A stretch of DNA of 64,000 nt from Nemertoderma westbladi. Lineage: Eukaryota; Xenacoelomorpha; Nemertodermatida; Nemertodermatidae. Below the pieces are notes generated by a model. The model did no database searches. It saw only the letters and a list, made by a program, of their open reading frames with translations, and was not told the origin of the DNA. Location: contig JAUCBJ010007955.1 in the NCBI GenBank assembly GCA_032718475.1, positions 1 to 64,000 on the forward strand. Direction: 5' to 3'. The stretch's first letter is position 1. The number at the start of each line of letters is the position of its first letter. The translations under genes and the position numbers were made by a program. Shown here piece by piece: positions 1-10,520 of this stretch.

Positions 1-289
1 AGCGTAATACGTTTTTTAACAAGCCTTCAAGGCTTCGAGCAGCACGATATTTTACAATTGAATAAACATGGGAATTAGAATGGACGGTGAAAAGTTGGAG
101 GTATATTTGAGCCCATTTTAAAAGATTATAGAAGAAGTGTCTACAAAGGAAGACAGACAACATTTGGCTGTAATATTTCGATATTTTTTCAAAGCCTTCA
201 TCAATTCTTAGTAATGTTCGCATGTTCCAAATTCTCCAGGCATATAGGACTCCCAATAAGTTTGTGTCGGTTCGACCACCTTTATAATC

Positions 290-575
290 ACTAATGGAGA
301 CACCGGCCCATCCGAGGTGCTCCAAGGAGAAATATTAGCACCTTTCCTTTTCATTATGGTAGTGAATTATATGCTGCGAACGGGGGGGGGGGGGGGGGTT
401 ATCTACACCTTCATGTAGCTCATGGGTCCCCAGCAGAATATCTAACTGATCTCAACTTTGTTGACGATATTTGTTTACTGACAGTCTAGATTAGATGAGG
501 TTGTAACAATAGTTGGCCTCTTTGTGAATAGCATAAATACCAAAATTATAACAGTAAACATGGACTCAGACCATT
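290..575 (+). pseudogene. RTE-like LINE reverse transcriptase fragment
   Basis: Conceptual translation of the plus strand gives a stretch with the pattern VLQGEILAPFLFIMV, the RT block just before the catalytic loop. It is followed about 30 codons later by TDLNFVDDICLLT, the F/Y-x-D-D active-site block with Ala changed to Val. The reading frame is broken by a 19-nt G run near 380 and by a stop just after the DD motif. The same arrangement is seen in the intact LINE at 14,115-17,159, but the residues differ enough that this is a different, older family. It is a dead remnant. Confidence 0.65.
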
Positions 576-638
576 GAAACATTGATCGCCATTCACTCGC
601 TGGAGGGACTGGTAAGTCATTCGAATGACTACTGCTAT

Positions 639-965
639 ACAACACATTCAACAGGAGGGATCCGTGAATATTCTATACCGATATCACTTGCCTAGTTGCT
701 TAGAGATGTCCTGAATCATTCACTGCGTCCGGTAGGTTGTTCTGATAAGTGCAAATTGTCTTGTAAAGTAAGCATTGATGAACAACATCATATCAATATT
801 CGAGATAATTTCTGGAAACTAGAGGCTCAAGCTCGGAAACAACTTCTTATGAGTTTAATTGAGAAAAGCGGTACATTAACTAATTCGTGAAGAAAATACC
901 TTCCTGATAAAACAGATCAACAGCATCGGGTGTGCCAACTCTTGTATACAAGCCGATGAATAATC
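639..965 (+). repeat. Left arm of a ~325 bp inverted repeat with a Cys-rich exon fragment
   Basis: This segment is repeated in reverse complement at 5901-6220 with roughly 95% identity by eye. Inside it, 696-890 encodes 64 residues with the spacing C-x3-C-x3-C followed by a segment ending in FWKLEAQARKQLL. The same peptide is read on the minus strand in the other arm. Short Cys-rich blocks of this kind (C..KC..C, then FW.L....R/Q) occur near the N-terminus of uncharacterised transposon-encoded proteins in animals; I infer a transposon origin. The arms are 4.9 kb apart and could come from one foldback element or from two insertions in opposite orientation. Confidence 0.6.
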
Positions 966-1204
966 AACCCTTTATGTCAGCATATGCAAATCCTAGATTG
1001 GAATATTTTATATTTCCAAATGACGTCGAGCATGGTGTATTCAAGATGGTTGGAAGGCTCCTTAATCGGAGGGAAGGGACTTAGGGAGGGTAGGGAAGGA
1101 GTTATGGGTGGATGCCAAAGTCTCTATCGTCTCGTTGTGTCTGTGAGGAGTGATTTTCTCCTACCCACATTCTGTCGTGCCCCACTGGAGGATTTCCTTC
1201 CATC

Positions 1205-1815
1205 ATGTACAACGAGATCCGGGACTTTGTCGCTGATGCTCTGACGGTGGTGTCACATAATGTGGCTGTGGAGCCAGCCCTCCAACCGCTAATGGGCGAG
1301 CAGTTTGAACACCGCAGCACTTCAACGGACCAGCTGGCGAGATTGGACGTCTCAGTGACGGCTTCTGGGGCAATCGGTTCCAGAAGACGTTCCTGGACGT
1401 CTCAGTCTTCAATCCACTGGCAGAAACTAATGCTGCCATGTCCCTACCATCAGCCCACCTTTACCATGAAGCGCGGAAGAACCTAAAGTATCAGGAACGA
1501 GAGAGGGAGGTAGAACACGCCACCTTCACGCCTCTGATTTTCTCCACGTTTGGTGGTATGGCGCCTTCGGCCGTACATCTGGTGAAGTGGTTGGCGCACC
1601 GCCTGGTGGAGAAGCGAGAAATGCGGTATGCGGAGTGCATCACATGGGTTCGACGAAAGTTGAACTTTGCGTTGTTGCGGTCGGCCCTCATGTGTCTCCG
1701 TGGACACCGGTTGGCTGCTAGACGACCCATTTGCTGCACAAATTCAATTGCAGACATAGTCATTGTACATGTGAATGCGGATGTTGCCCCACCACCGTTG
1801 ACCCCAACGAGTTGA
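1205..1815 (+). pseudogene. Frameshifted transposon ORF (VEP..LQPL / ARLDV / GGM family)
   Basis: The frame starting at 1205 encodes VAVEPALQPLMGEQF and then ARLDVSVTASG. From about 1350 homology continues in a second frame: GFWGNRFQKTFLDVSVFNP, then LYHEARKNLKYQERE, VEHATFTPLIFSTFGGM and KLNFALLRSALMCLRGHR. The order of blocks (VEP-LQPL, ARLD, GFWG-R-F-T-F-DV-V-NP, Y..HE..KK..Y, VEH-TFTPLVFS-GGMGP, K-SFALLRS-L-CLRG) is one I recognise from transposon-derived ORFs common in cnidarian and mollusc assemblies, but I cannot name the class securely. One frameshift near 1340-1360 marks it as a pseudogene. Confidence 0.55.
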
Positions 1816-2099
1816 CAAGATCGCAAGCAAAGGGATTGCACTGGTACAGCAGAACTGCAGTTAGGGTATGGTAATTTGTTGGATGGGGGGGGGGGGGTTG
1901 TCTATCAGGCTGTAATTTATAGTATGTAGGCGGGCGGTTGCTGGTTGTGCCTTGGGCAGGTGTTGGGATGAGGTACAGCAGTTTAGCAGTTTCAGTGGGG
2001 GGGGGGGGGGGTTGGTAGTGCAGGACGACGGCCATGGAAGAGAGTACATGCAGAAATGTTGTACCGAAGGGCAATAGGTCAGGTTGGTTGGGAGTTTGC

Positions 2100-2640
2100 T
2101 CAACCTAGTAGTAGTAGTTACATAATTCTAAGTACGTGTGGCGGACTATGTTAAAATGTCGGTGGTCACCTTGAGTTGATGATATCGGAGGATTTCCACT
2201 TTGACAACGGCTAGTAGGGACGGCTTATGGTGGTAACTGGAAAAAAAGTATGGTGAGTTTGTTGGAGGTAGGTTTCTTATAGAGTTTGGTGTAGAGGTTC
2301 TTGTTGTGGGGGCGGAATAAGGTAGGTCTAGGTAGTATAAGGATAAGGTAACATCTAGGTAGTTCATTTCTAAGTACGAATGGTCTGTGGTAAATTGTAT
2401 GGTGTTGTGTAAGGACTGGCATGCAGAATTTAGGTTTTTGGTGAAGATATCAACTAGTTCTGACATTAATTATTGGTCAAAGATCAGTAGGCTATCTTCA
2501 ACCAAGGTGCGGAAGAAGATATCGGAGTACAACATGACACTGAGGGTTTTACGTATAAGTGTCACCTACGTGATTACCGCATATTCGTCACTGTGGGAGC
2601 CACCCATGGGAGCTCCAGCGATTTGTAAGTAGAATTTCTG
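2100..2640 (-). pseudogene. Reverse-transcriptase fragment, possibly Penelope-like
   Basis: On the minus strand, reading from about 2630 downward, the translation contains QIAGAPMGGSHSDEYAV, resembling the RT block G-x-PMGs-xS. After a stop it contains FTTDHSYLEMNYLDVTLSLY, followed in a shifted frame by LYTKLYKKPTSN. The FLDV..L..LYTKPT.. and LRYRR-like order is typical of Penelope-like and related RTs. Frameshifts and stops show it is dead. Long G runs at about 1887 and 1997 lie just beyond it. Family assignment is tentative. Confidence 0.4.
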
Positions 2641-3007
2641 CTTGAATTTAAAGTAGTTATGAAAAAGGAGGAATCGGAGGATGTGTGAGAGCTGCTGCGG
2701 AGAGAATTTTCATATATACGGTAGAGTCGTGTCTTCAATCATGGACTGCATTGTGGCTTGGATGCCAATCTCATTGGGAATCGCTGTAAACATAACATCC
2801 ACAGCCACCAAGTCCCACAGTACCTTCCCTCCGATTAAGGAGCCTTCCAACCATTATGCAAATCCTCATGGTGATATAGCACATCCCTTCAAGGTACTAA
2901 AATCAATGAGTGTATCATTGGTGCACGTGGGTAACGAGCAGTGTATCCAATGTCGAAATTCCTCAGCAAAGAAGCCGAGGAAATCGCACAACACTTGGGT
3001 TTCCTGA

Positions 3008-5700
3008 TGGTTGCATTGAACGAGTAATTAAACGTCTGGGAAAATTACCCCACATTCGAAGTTGGCCCTCTGGAGAGATCAAACTCAAATCGATCCCCAC
3101 CCTTTCCAGACTGAATGAAACTAAACCCTTATGAGGTGTGCATTATTTTTCGTTCTTTTTTTTAATTGCGTTGTCTTTAGAAATGGACGGATATTAAATT
3201 GGGTGTTTTCTACAAATATGTACAAAAAAATTTCATTGTTATTCTACAATTTTTCTAATTCAAATACTGAATACAACGTTGTCACTTTGTACGCAAATTA
3301 TTCTTTAAGGTAGCAAATTTTCTCCTTCTCAAAAATAGCCGATAGTGATACCCTATCTTCAAAAAACAATCACCTCGATTTTCCCCATTTCATATCAAAG
3401 TATATTTACTCAAAACACGGTTTTTTGAGATAAGCTGTTTTGGCATCCAAGGGCAGAATGTGCATGCAGATTAGTACATTCAGACATGTTAACATGACAG
3501 GGTATGACTGTGTTAGAATAAAACTTTCAAGGCAGGCTTAACACGTCAACTTTATTTAAAGTAACATTTATTAAAGAATAGCTGCTGGTCAACCGTAATC
3601 CAATCGTCTAAAGTACTACCTTTCCCTTAATTGACAATTAACATTGATAATTCGCCGATCGAGATATTGCTGTTTTATTAACCCTCTATGTCCCTGTGTG
3701 GATGAAATATATGTATTGCTATTATTATTATTACTGCCACATAAATATTATAGGCTGACCATGGTAAAATTCGAAAATGAAGCTCTTCAAAAGTATTCCC
3801 CGTTTAATGAAATGTCATGGCTGCAACAGATCACTTTGTCAGCCATAACATTCCAAGTTCGACCATCAAGGAAAAACAAACTGCTCAAGTTCATTAAAGG
3901 CAATGTAATTAACTATATCTGAACCTGTTATTTCTGTATGATGAATGATGCCTGGAGCACTGACTAGACAGGCAGTAGTTTACCGTTGTACGTTTGTACA
4001 CTTACAAGTGCTTACGGCTGTTTTGGCTGTCAGGACATGGTATTTAATAACCTGTGTTGCGAATTCAGTAGCTGACTGGAAAATAAACACTTGAACTTCA
4101 TACTACACACTACCATATGCTATAGATTTGGATGCAGAAAAAGTTAGGTTATACTGTGATATTTAGCAAATATAATAAGTATTTACAATTACATGTCATT
4201 TCTGTGATTTTCTTTTAAATAAAACCCTTTTTGTCAGCCAAAAGTAAGCATATTAAGACTTTAATTTGCGACAAAAACATAATTATCCAATCAACATTCC
4301 ATAAGTGTGGATAAAAAAGACCAATAAAAATCAATTATCTAGATGTTAACTTTGTTGAATTATTTGTTCTAGATCAATAATTACGTTGGAAATTATTAAT
4401 ATATTTAGTATTACTTATATACACCATGTCCCGTAATATAGTGTCATTTTCTTATGACACGGACCCCCTCCCCTAGATTCCATGAAGCCGGAATTTTCGA
4501 GTTAACCTTTAATATTTTTTTTTATAAGCGTTTTAAAAAAGTGTCTTTTGCTAAATCGCACCCTCCGTATCATTGCCATTCTCCACATTAGGCGTAATTT
4601 CATAGCATAGCAATGGTAAAATAACACCAATAACAGCTGGTGTCAATGTCATGATGAAAAATGGCTTATGTAATGGATTTCTACACAAGGCTTAGTATAA
4701 ATCGATGAGGTTGCCAAGATTATTGTACTTAGTACACCCATACTGTTTGTTTAGGCCCTAGCACTCTCTGTCAAAGCAAACATTAACTGGTTGGTTTAGT
4801 TTGAAATCTATTATCGCCTCAGCTGAATTACTCTTCACAATGCATTCTATGGGAATATCTCACTCTGCTAATGTAAGCCGAATGACTTAAGTACACAGTG
4901 TGTTGGCTACATTAATGCCAACATTATTGCAAAATGTTTTATTGTTGGATTACTCTCTGTCAGTCTCCCCTTCAGAACATTGTATAGGGAATTTACTTTA
5001 GTTTACTCTACTGTGCCATTCAGCTGAATGGATTTGAGCGATTGCCAAGTTACTGAGTTGTATCATTCTCTGACCATAGGCAAAGACATCAAATCTTTTT
5101 ATGCAAAATCTTAAATTACTGTAAATTTTTGGCGACTGGGGGGGGGGGGGGGGGGGTCAATTTTTTTCGATCCTCTATAACTCCGGTACGCTTTGTCCAA
5201 ATTCGATGGGGTTTTTATTTTTCAACTTAATTCGATTTCCTCTTTCAGCCTATCCATGTTTCGAAACCCCAAACAGCGCCGTTCAAAAATTAATTTTTTC
5301 TAGTTCTAGAATTTTACAAATTTCAAAAAAGTTGCAGTATTTTATTAACGCCTTTACGGAATTCGATAGCGTTTTCGATTTTTATATTAAACGCAATATC
5401 CTGAATCTCACTAGCCTAGTTTTGCGTCACCGATGCCAAGACTTCATACTTTTTGAGGAAAATTTTATTGAATAATTTTTATTTAATTACATTTATCGCG
5501 ATTTCTTATTACTGGTTGCACATGAATTGATGGAGTTTTCAATTTATTAAGTAAACAAGATATCGCGATCGCACCAGCGAGGTTTCGAAATTCCAAAACG
5601 AGGTCTTCACTAGTTGCAGGTCGATTTTGTTCTAGAATTGAGCAACTAATAATAATTTATTAATAATTATTGTATGAAATATGATTGTATTTTTACATAA
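3008..5700. other. AT-rich spacer with no supported gene
   Basis: I see no coding region with recognisable motifs here. The stretch holds an uninterrupted G run of about 20 nt near 5139-5157 and short AT-rich microsatellite-like runs (taa repeats near 3720). Short ORFs at 3644-3922 and 5206-5475 have no recognisable domain and look like chance frames. Confidence 0.5.
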
Positions 5701-5752
5701 TTATTAGTTCTATACCAATTCTCGATGTCTCTTTTATTTAAAATAAAAAGTC

Positions 5753-5795
5753 GGTTCCTTATCGGGCCGCTAGGCCCGTCACAAGTTAGGAACCG
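5753..5795. other. Nested hairpin with GGGCC..GGCCC core
   Basis: An 8-bp perfect inverted repeat (CGGTTCCT at 5753-5760, AGGAACCG at 5788-5795) encloses a shorter GGGCC-gctag-GCCC hairpin. The reverse complement of the inner part, GACGGGCCTAGCGGCCC, recurs at about 63,338 and, with one change, at 63,734. This suggests one repeat family present in both orientations. Function is unknown. Confidence 0.5.
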
Positions 5796-5804
5796 AGAGG
5801 TTCA

Positions 5805-5900
5805 TTACTGTGGGAGAGGGGAGAGGGGAGAGGAGAGAGGGGGGGAGGGGGAGGGGAGAGAGGGGGGGGGAGAGGGGGGGGGGGGGGGGGGGGGGAGGAT
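5805..5900 (+). repeat. Purine tract GA/G-rich, G-quadruplex prone
   Basis: About 95 nt of almost pure purine: repeated GAGAGGGGAGAGG-like units merging into a run of 17 or more Gs. It abuts the right arm of the inverted repeat at 5901. Several GGGG runs separated by short spacers could fold as G-quadruplex or triplex. Long G runs recur at 379-398, 1887-1899, 1997-2010, 5139-5157 and 13,441-13,455. Confidence 0.7.
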
Positions 5901-6220
5901 GATTATTCGTCGGCTTGTATACAAGAGTTGCCACACCTGATGTTGTTGATCTGTTTTATCAGGAAGGTATTTTTTCACGAATTAGTTAATGTACCGCTTT
6001 TCTCAATTAAACTCATAAGAAGTTGTTTCCGAGTTTGAGCCTCTAGTTTCCAGAAAGTATCTCGAATATTGATATGATGTTGTTCATCAATGCTTACTTT
6101 ACAAGACAATTTGCACTTATCAGAACAACCTACCGGACGCAGTGAATAATTCAGGACATCTCTAAGCAACTAAGCAAGTGATATCTGTATAGAATATTCA
6201 CAGAATGTTGAATGTGTTGT
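5901..6220 (-). repeat. Right arm of the ~325 bp inverted repeat with Cys-rich exon fragment
   Basis: Reverse complement of 639-965. The minus-strand frame 6169-5975 encodes the same 64-residue Cys-rich peptide with only a few substitutions (for example NHS to NYS, DNF to DTF, QAR to QTR). Upstream on the minus strand (6220 to about 6770) an open but stop-interrupted frame continues, so this arm seems to retain more of the parent gene than the left arm. Confidence 0.65.
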
Positions 6221-6775
6221 TTAGCTGTTTGCGCCTCTGGCAATCCCAACAATTCTGGGGTTGGCTATCTGCTCTAATACATCTGAAGCATTTGGAGGCT
6301 GATTTGGTACTAAAACTTATAATTCTGGGAATAAATGTTGCAACAGCAAAGAAATTGAGACATCATTAATGTCATCTCTCCCAACCGCAGTATCCACCAT
6401 AACACAATCATCCTAAATACTTGTCAAAATACCATAATCTACAGTTTCAATAGAACCAGCAGCCACCGCAACACGATCATCCTGAGAACTTGTCCCAATA
6501 CTGCCTCCAAGACGATGTACCGTTCCACTAGAACCAGTAGCTACCGCAACACGATCATCCTCAGAGCTTGTCCCAATACTGCCTCAAACACAATCTACAG
6601 TTTCAATAGAACCAGCAGCCACTGCAACATAATCATCATAGGCACTTGTCGTCCCAATACTGTCTCCACAGTTCTACTAGAACCAACACCCTATCTGGGA
6701 GTTCTATTGCAGAACATCCTATCTCTCTCAGATAGGGTGTGCTGCCTGATTATGAATTTCAAATACCATTAAAAT
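6221..6775 (-). pseudogene. Degenerate minus-strand frame with internal ~90 bp repeats
   Basis: Between 6420 and 6680 a unit encoding (minus strand) SIGTSSxDDRVAVAxGS is repeated about three times with point differences. The plus-strand DNA repeats ACCAGCAGCCACCGCAACAC-like segments. The minus frame then runs toward the Cys-rich fragment, interrupted by several stops. I infer a linker region of the same transposon protein as the arm at 5901-6220; there is no recognisable domain. Confidence 0.35.
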
Positions 6776-7681
6776 GATCACATAGGGAGGGTACAATTTT
6801 ATAAATGAAGTTTGTTAAGCATTGTAGTAGGTATGGTAAAATGTACTGCACCGCTGGAAAGAGCGCACTGCAAGATTAGTCATCATCGATCTACCTGAAT
6901 ATCGAAAATTTTGTGGCTGTTTAGCCACCCAGAGGCAGCAATGTTGTAGGTACTGGTAAAAGCAGTGCAGCTGCAGCAGTATTATGATAAGGGAAGAAAG
7001 TAATCTTAACTTAGTGACACACTAAATGCAACTAATTAAATAAAAGGTTATAAGAAACCAATAATGAAATTCATATATATTTTTACCTGGGTGTATGAAT
7101 GGTTGTTTTTTATGTTTCATTTGGCAGTCCAATTCGCAACGTTTTCGTTTTTGATCCAGTACATTTCAGTTCCGTCTATATTTGTGTATAGTAGTACTAT
7201 CAAAATAAGGGAAAGGGACAAGTAACATCACCACATAATATTTACATTTTATTTTACCCTAGAGAAGGTTCAATTGTATTATGTCGAGAATAACCCACAC
7301 CCAAATCTTGCTGCTGTTTATTTGAAAAAATTTAAATAGGAGAAAAGAAACGGTAAATCTTTTTGGAGAAAACTGTAGGCCAGTAATTTATTAAAGACAA
7401 TTAGCGAGGAGGCTGCTGCTGAGTGAATGCTGCTGAGAATGTAGTAGTTAAAAGTAGTTTTACCGCATTAGTTATAGTCTTTTAATTTCTTAGGTTGTGA
7501 TAAAACAGTATTCCAGGGCTTAAGCGAAGGTGAACTAACTGAGTGTGGATCAAGGTCGTCCTACTTTGAATGCTTAAGGAGTTTGTCAAATTATATGTGC
7601 ACGAATAAATAGTTGTTAAAAATAATATATTTTCTACTTTGGTATGTCAGTCACGTCTACATTACTCCATATTGTTTACAG
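6776..7681. other. Intron/spacer upstream of receptor exon A
   Basis: AT-rich DNA with no recognisable gene. It ends in the 3' splice site attgtttacAG at 7672-7681 that precedes the receptor exon. The receptor's upstream exons (N-terminus, TM1, TM2) are not recognised in the window. Confidence 0.5.
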
Positions 7682-7899
7682 ATGGCCAATGCCTCATGCA
7701 TTGTGTATATTCTGGTTGACCATTGATTACACAATGTGCACCAGTTCGGTTTTAAGCATAATGCTTATCAGTTGCGATCGATTTCTCTCTGTGACACGTG
7801 CACTACAATATATGTTGAGCCAAACCAAACAGAAGGCCTTTATGAAGATGGGTCTTGTATGGGTGACTGCTTTCATGCTTTATGGACCAGCAACGATAT
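7682..7899 (+). CDS. Histamine H3-like receptor, exon with TM3-TM4
   Basis: This exon encodes the end of extracellular loop 1 through TM4 of a class A biogenic-amine GPCR. Visible landmarks are ALC with the conserved TM3 cysteine, LTIDYTMCTSS with the amine-binding aspartate (3.32), the SCDRFLSVTRA motif (DRF instead of DRY, as in histamine H3/H4 receptors), and LVWVTAFMLYGPA with the TM4 tryptophan. The FLSVTRA and VWVxAFxLYGPA blocks are closest to H3 receptors among families I know. Boundaries: acceptor ttgtttacAG ending at 7681, donor GTTAGT at 7900. The exon ends in phase 1; its last base T joins TG at 37,245-37,246 to give a Leu codon, as expected from the family (GPAxL-WE). No stop or frameshift interrupts it. 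Confidence 0.82.
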
Positions 7900-8004
7900 G
7901 TTAGTATGCAGTAATCAATATATTAAATAGGTTACAAATTATCGTTTTTTGAGATCAATTGGGTGAGTATTTATGCTATTATTATTATTAACCTGCGAAT
8001 GATA

Positions 8005-8230
8005 AACGCCGAGGTTTACGGTACAATGCACCCGTATCAACCTCTCGAAATGAACACAGACTACAATTCAGGAAGGCACTATGCTGGAGAAGGATATACG
8101 AGATCATACCAGATCTGTTAATAAAACCCCAGTAGGAGGCGTTCGTGTTGAAAACCGGATATGACATAGTTGTCAAGGCTAACATGAGAGGGAAATGGAT
8201 ATTAGACTTGGGATAAACCTTGACAACTTG
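8005..8230 (+). pseudogene. LINE 3'-end relic
   Basis: The DNA from the block encoding NAEVYGTM through CATACCAGATCTG aligns by eye with 16,875-16,990 of the intact LINE (NAELYGTI ... VIPDLL). The similarity is clear but diverged, with frameshifts and stops. It lies about 100 bp inside the receptor intron and is non-functional. Confidence 0.6.
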
Positions 8231-9299
8231 GTTGAAACCAGAGATAAGAGTTGTTTATCATCTACATTGAGGGTGTGTCAAGACATGGTAGGATAGGGAT
8301 TGGCCAACTACCATCATACAATATGTGGTATATACGATTACATGGTCACTGCTTAGGGTCACACATAATATTAATAGGGTGAGAGTACAGATTAGTTATT
8401 AGTTAAAATATCAATAAAACTCTTCATATTCGTAGTATGCCTGCTACGTACAGTGTGCTGACAGTAAGTTGTGATTGTTTGAGGTTGTTTTTTGATAAAA
8501 AATAAAGTTCTCAGATATATGGAAAACTATATATCATTTGAAAGTTAGAAACGTGAAAAGAAAAAATTATGGTTAAAAGAGCGTCCTTCATGTAACAATA
8601 ATATCTGGTAATTAATGTGCAATTTTTGAGTGTTTAACAAAATGTCCTTCATGTAACGAAAACATACACTCATGTAATACTTTAATTATATGTACTATGG
8701 TATATTGTATCCACCTAAACCCCCTCACTTTTTTTTTACAACAGCGTTATGATTATGACGTTAATTTGAAAAGTAACAGAGTAACAGGCTGTTGAAAACC
8801 TGCCCCCCATCCATATTATTTGCAAAGCGCAAAGTACATTTAAGTTACAGTATTCTTCACTATTTTTCTGATATTTTATAGCAAATATTAAGAACACCAT
8901 ATTTAAAATAGATGCTGCAGTTCGTTATGGGGTTGGGCTAGTTGCAATACAATTTCCTGTTTAATGAGAATCCATTCCGAAATTAGTAAAATTTAGATTT
9001 AGCTGATGTGGTGTATGTATCAAAGATTATTGAATTGAAGCAATGATTAACATTGTAACATTATATGAACATGGAACATTATTATTAATTATTATTATTA
9101 CAGAATTATGTAAACGATTGGACTGTGTATTTTACCATAGATTCTTAGATTAGAAGCATATTGTAAACTAGAAAAACTAAATTTCCCTTTCTTAAACTCG
9201 TCGAAATGTCTCCCTTTTTGATCGGAACTTGATTAAGTAGAAACTCGCATCAATATTATCCTAAATCCTCTGAAACAGCGAAGAGTTACCTGAGAAAAG
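8231..9299. other. AT-rich intronic spacer
   Basis: No coding motif or structured repeat recognised, apart from short TAT/ATT microsatellite runs near 9080. Confidence 0.5.
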
Positions 9300-10520
9300 A
9301 AGGAAACTAAGGTTTCTTTTAAGACAAGTGGAGTTGGTTAATGCACCAAAGAACACAAAGGTTTACGATGTGGATGATATAATATTAGCCTTCCGCTGGT
9401 ATGCGATGTCAAGGTCGTTGTATAAAGAATTACGAATTGTCCTGCAAGTACCTAATGTTCAAACTCTGCAAAGACTTACCAGCCAGGTTGACAAGATGAG
9501 TAAAGTGGCCCTTATTAAACTACTTCTTAGCAATCAGGACGATCGCTGTAAGACTATAACTCTCCATATAGACGAGGTTTATGTTAAAGCGTCGATTGTT
9601 TACCATGGTGGCTATATATTCGGTAACGCTGTAGATGATAGCAATAGTCTTGCTAGTACTATTTTGGCCTTCTAGCATGATGTCTCTTTAGTGGTAAACA
9701 CATTGTTCTGCGCTTGCTTCCCATTTCAGCATTAGATGCAGAATTCCTTTACAATGAAGTGATAGAAATGTGCGAGGAAGTCGTAGCTACTGGAGGCTTC
9801 CCATTGGCCAGTATTGGTGGATGGAAATCGAGTCAACCAGAAATTTATGAAACTTTTTGAAACTGAACCAAACAAACCATGGATGACTATTGAAATTCCC
9901 GGAGTTGATTTTGAAACTGAACCAAACAAACCATGGATGACTACTGAAATTCCCTAACTACTGATATATTTTTTTTGTTGTATGGGAATTCTCATCTTTT
10001 AAAGTGTATTCAAAATAATTGGGTGACGGAGAGAACTGGAACAATTGAGTGGTATGATAATGATATTGAAGATATCTCTAATAGGTCTATCCATTCAGCT
10101 AAATGGGATGATATTGTTGCGCTATATAACAGTGATAAAGATTCGATAATTCGCTTAACTACACTTAGCGAACCGGCTATTAAACCATCAGACATAGAGA
10201 AACAAAAGGTTGGTCTCGTTACTAAGATATTCTCTGAACAAACTTCAGCCACACTTCAGACATATAGCGGTTCATCCTTCAGTTCGAAAGAAACGGCCAA
10301 ATTCATAGATATCTTCCGTCGATTCTTTAGAATAACTAATGTGAGAGAGAAGGCTATATGAACATATTAAAACTCGAGATCCGGATCGCAAACCCATTCG
10401 ACTTTATGATGTCACCTTCTATTCAATTTCTAAAGGAACTCGGAATTTTAGCTCAACAATTAAGAACCACAAAAATACGTAATCGAACTCATAATCTTCT
10501 TCCCAAAATCGTAAAATAAA
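9300..10520 (+). pseudogene. P-element/THAP9-like transposase pseudogene
   Basis: Two blocks are readable. 9328-9675 encodes a segment ending LHIDEVYVKASIVYHGGYIF, which matches the P-element/THAP9 transposase region around the first catalytic aspartate (I-D-E-x-x-V/I-K). 9975-10361 encodes HLLKCIQNNWV, then WDDIVALYNSDKD, IRLTTLSEPAIKPSDIEKQKV and FIDIFRRFFRITNVREK, the C-terminal transposase block. Between them at 9840-9955 a ~55 bp segment is duplicated in tandem (GAAACTGAACCAAACAAACC twice) and the frame is broken. No N-terminal THAP zinc finger is seen. It lies on the plus strand in the receptor intron and is dead. Confidence 0.65.
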
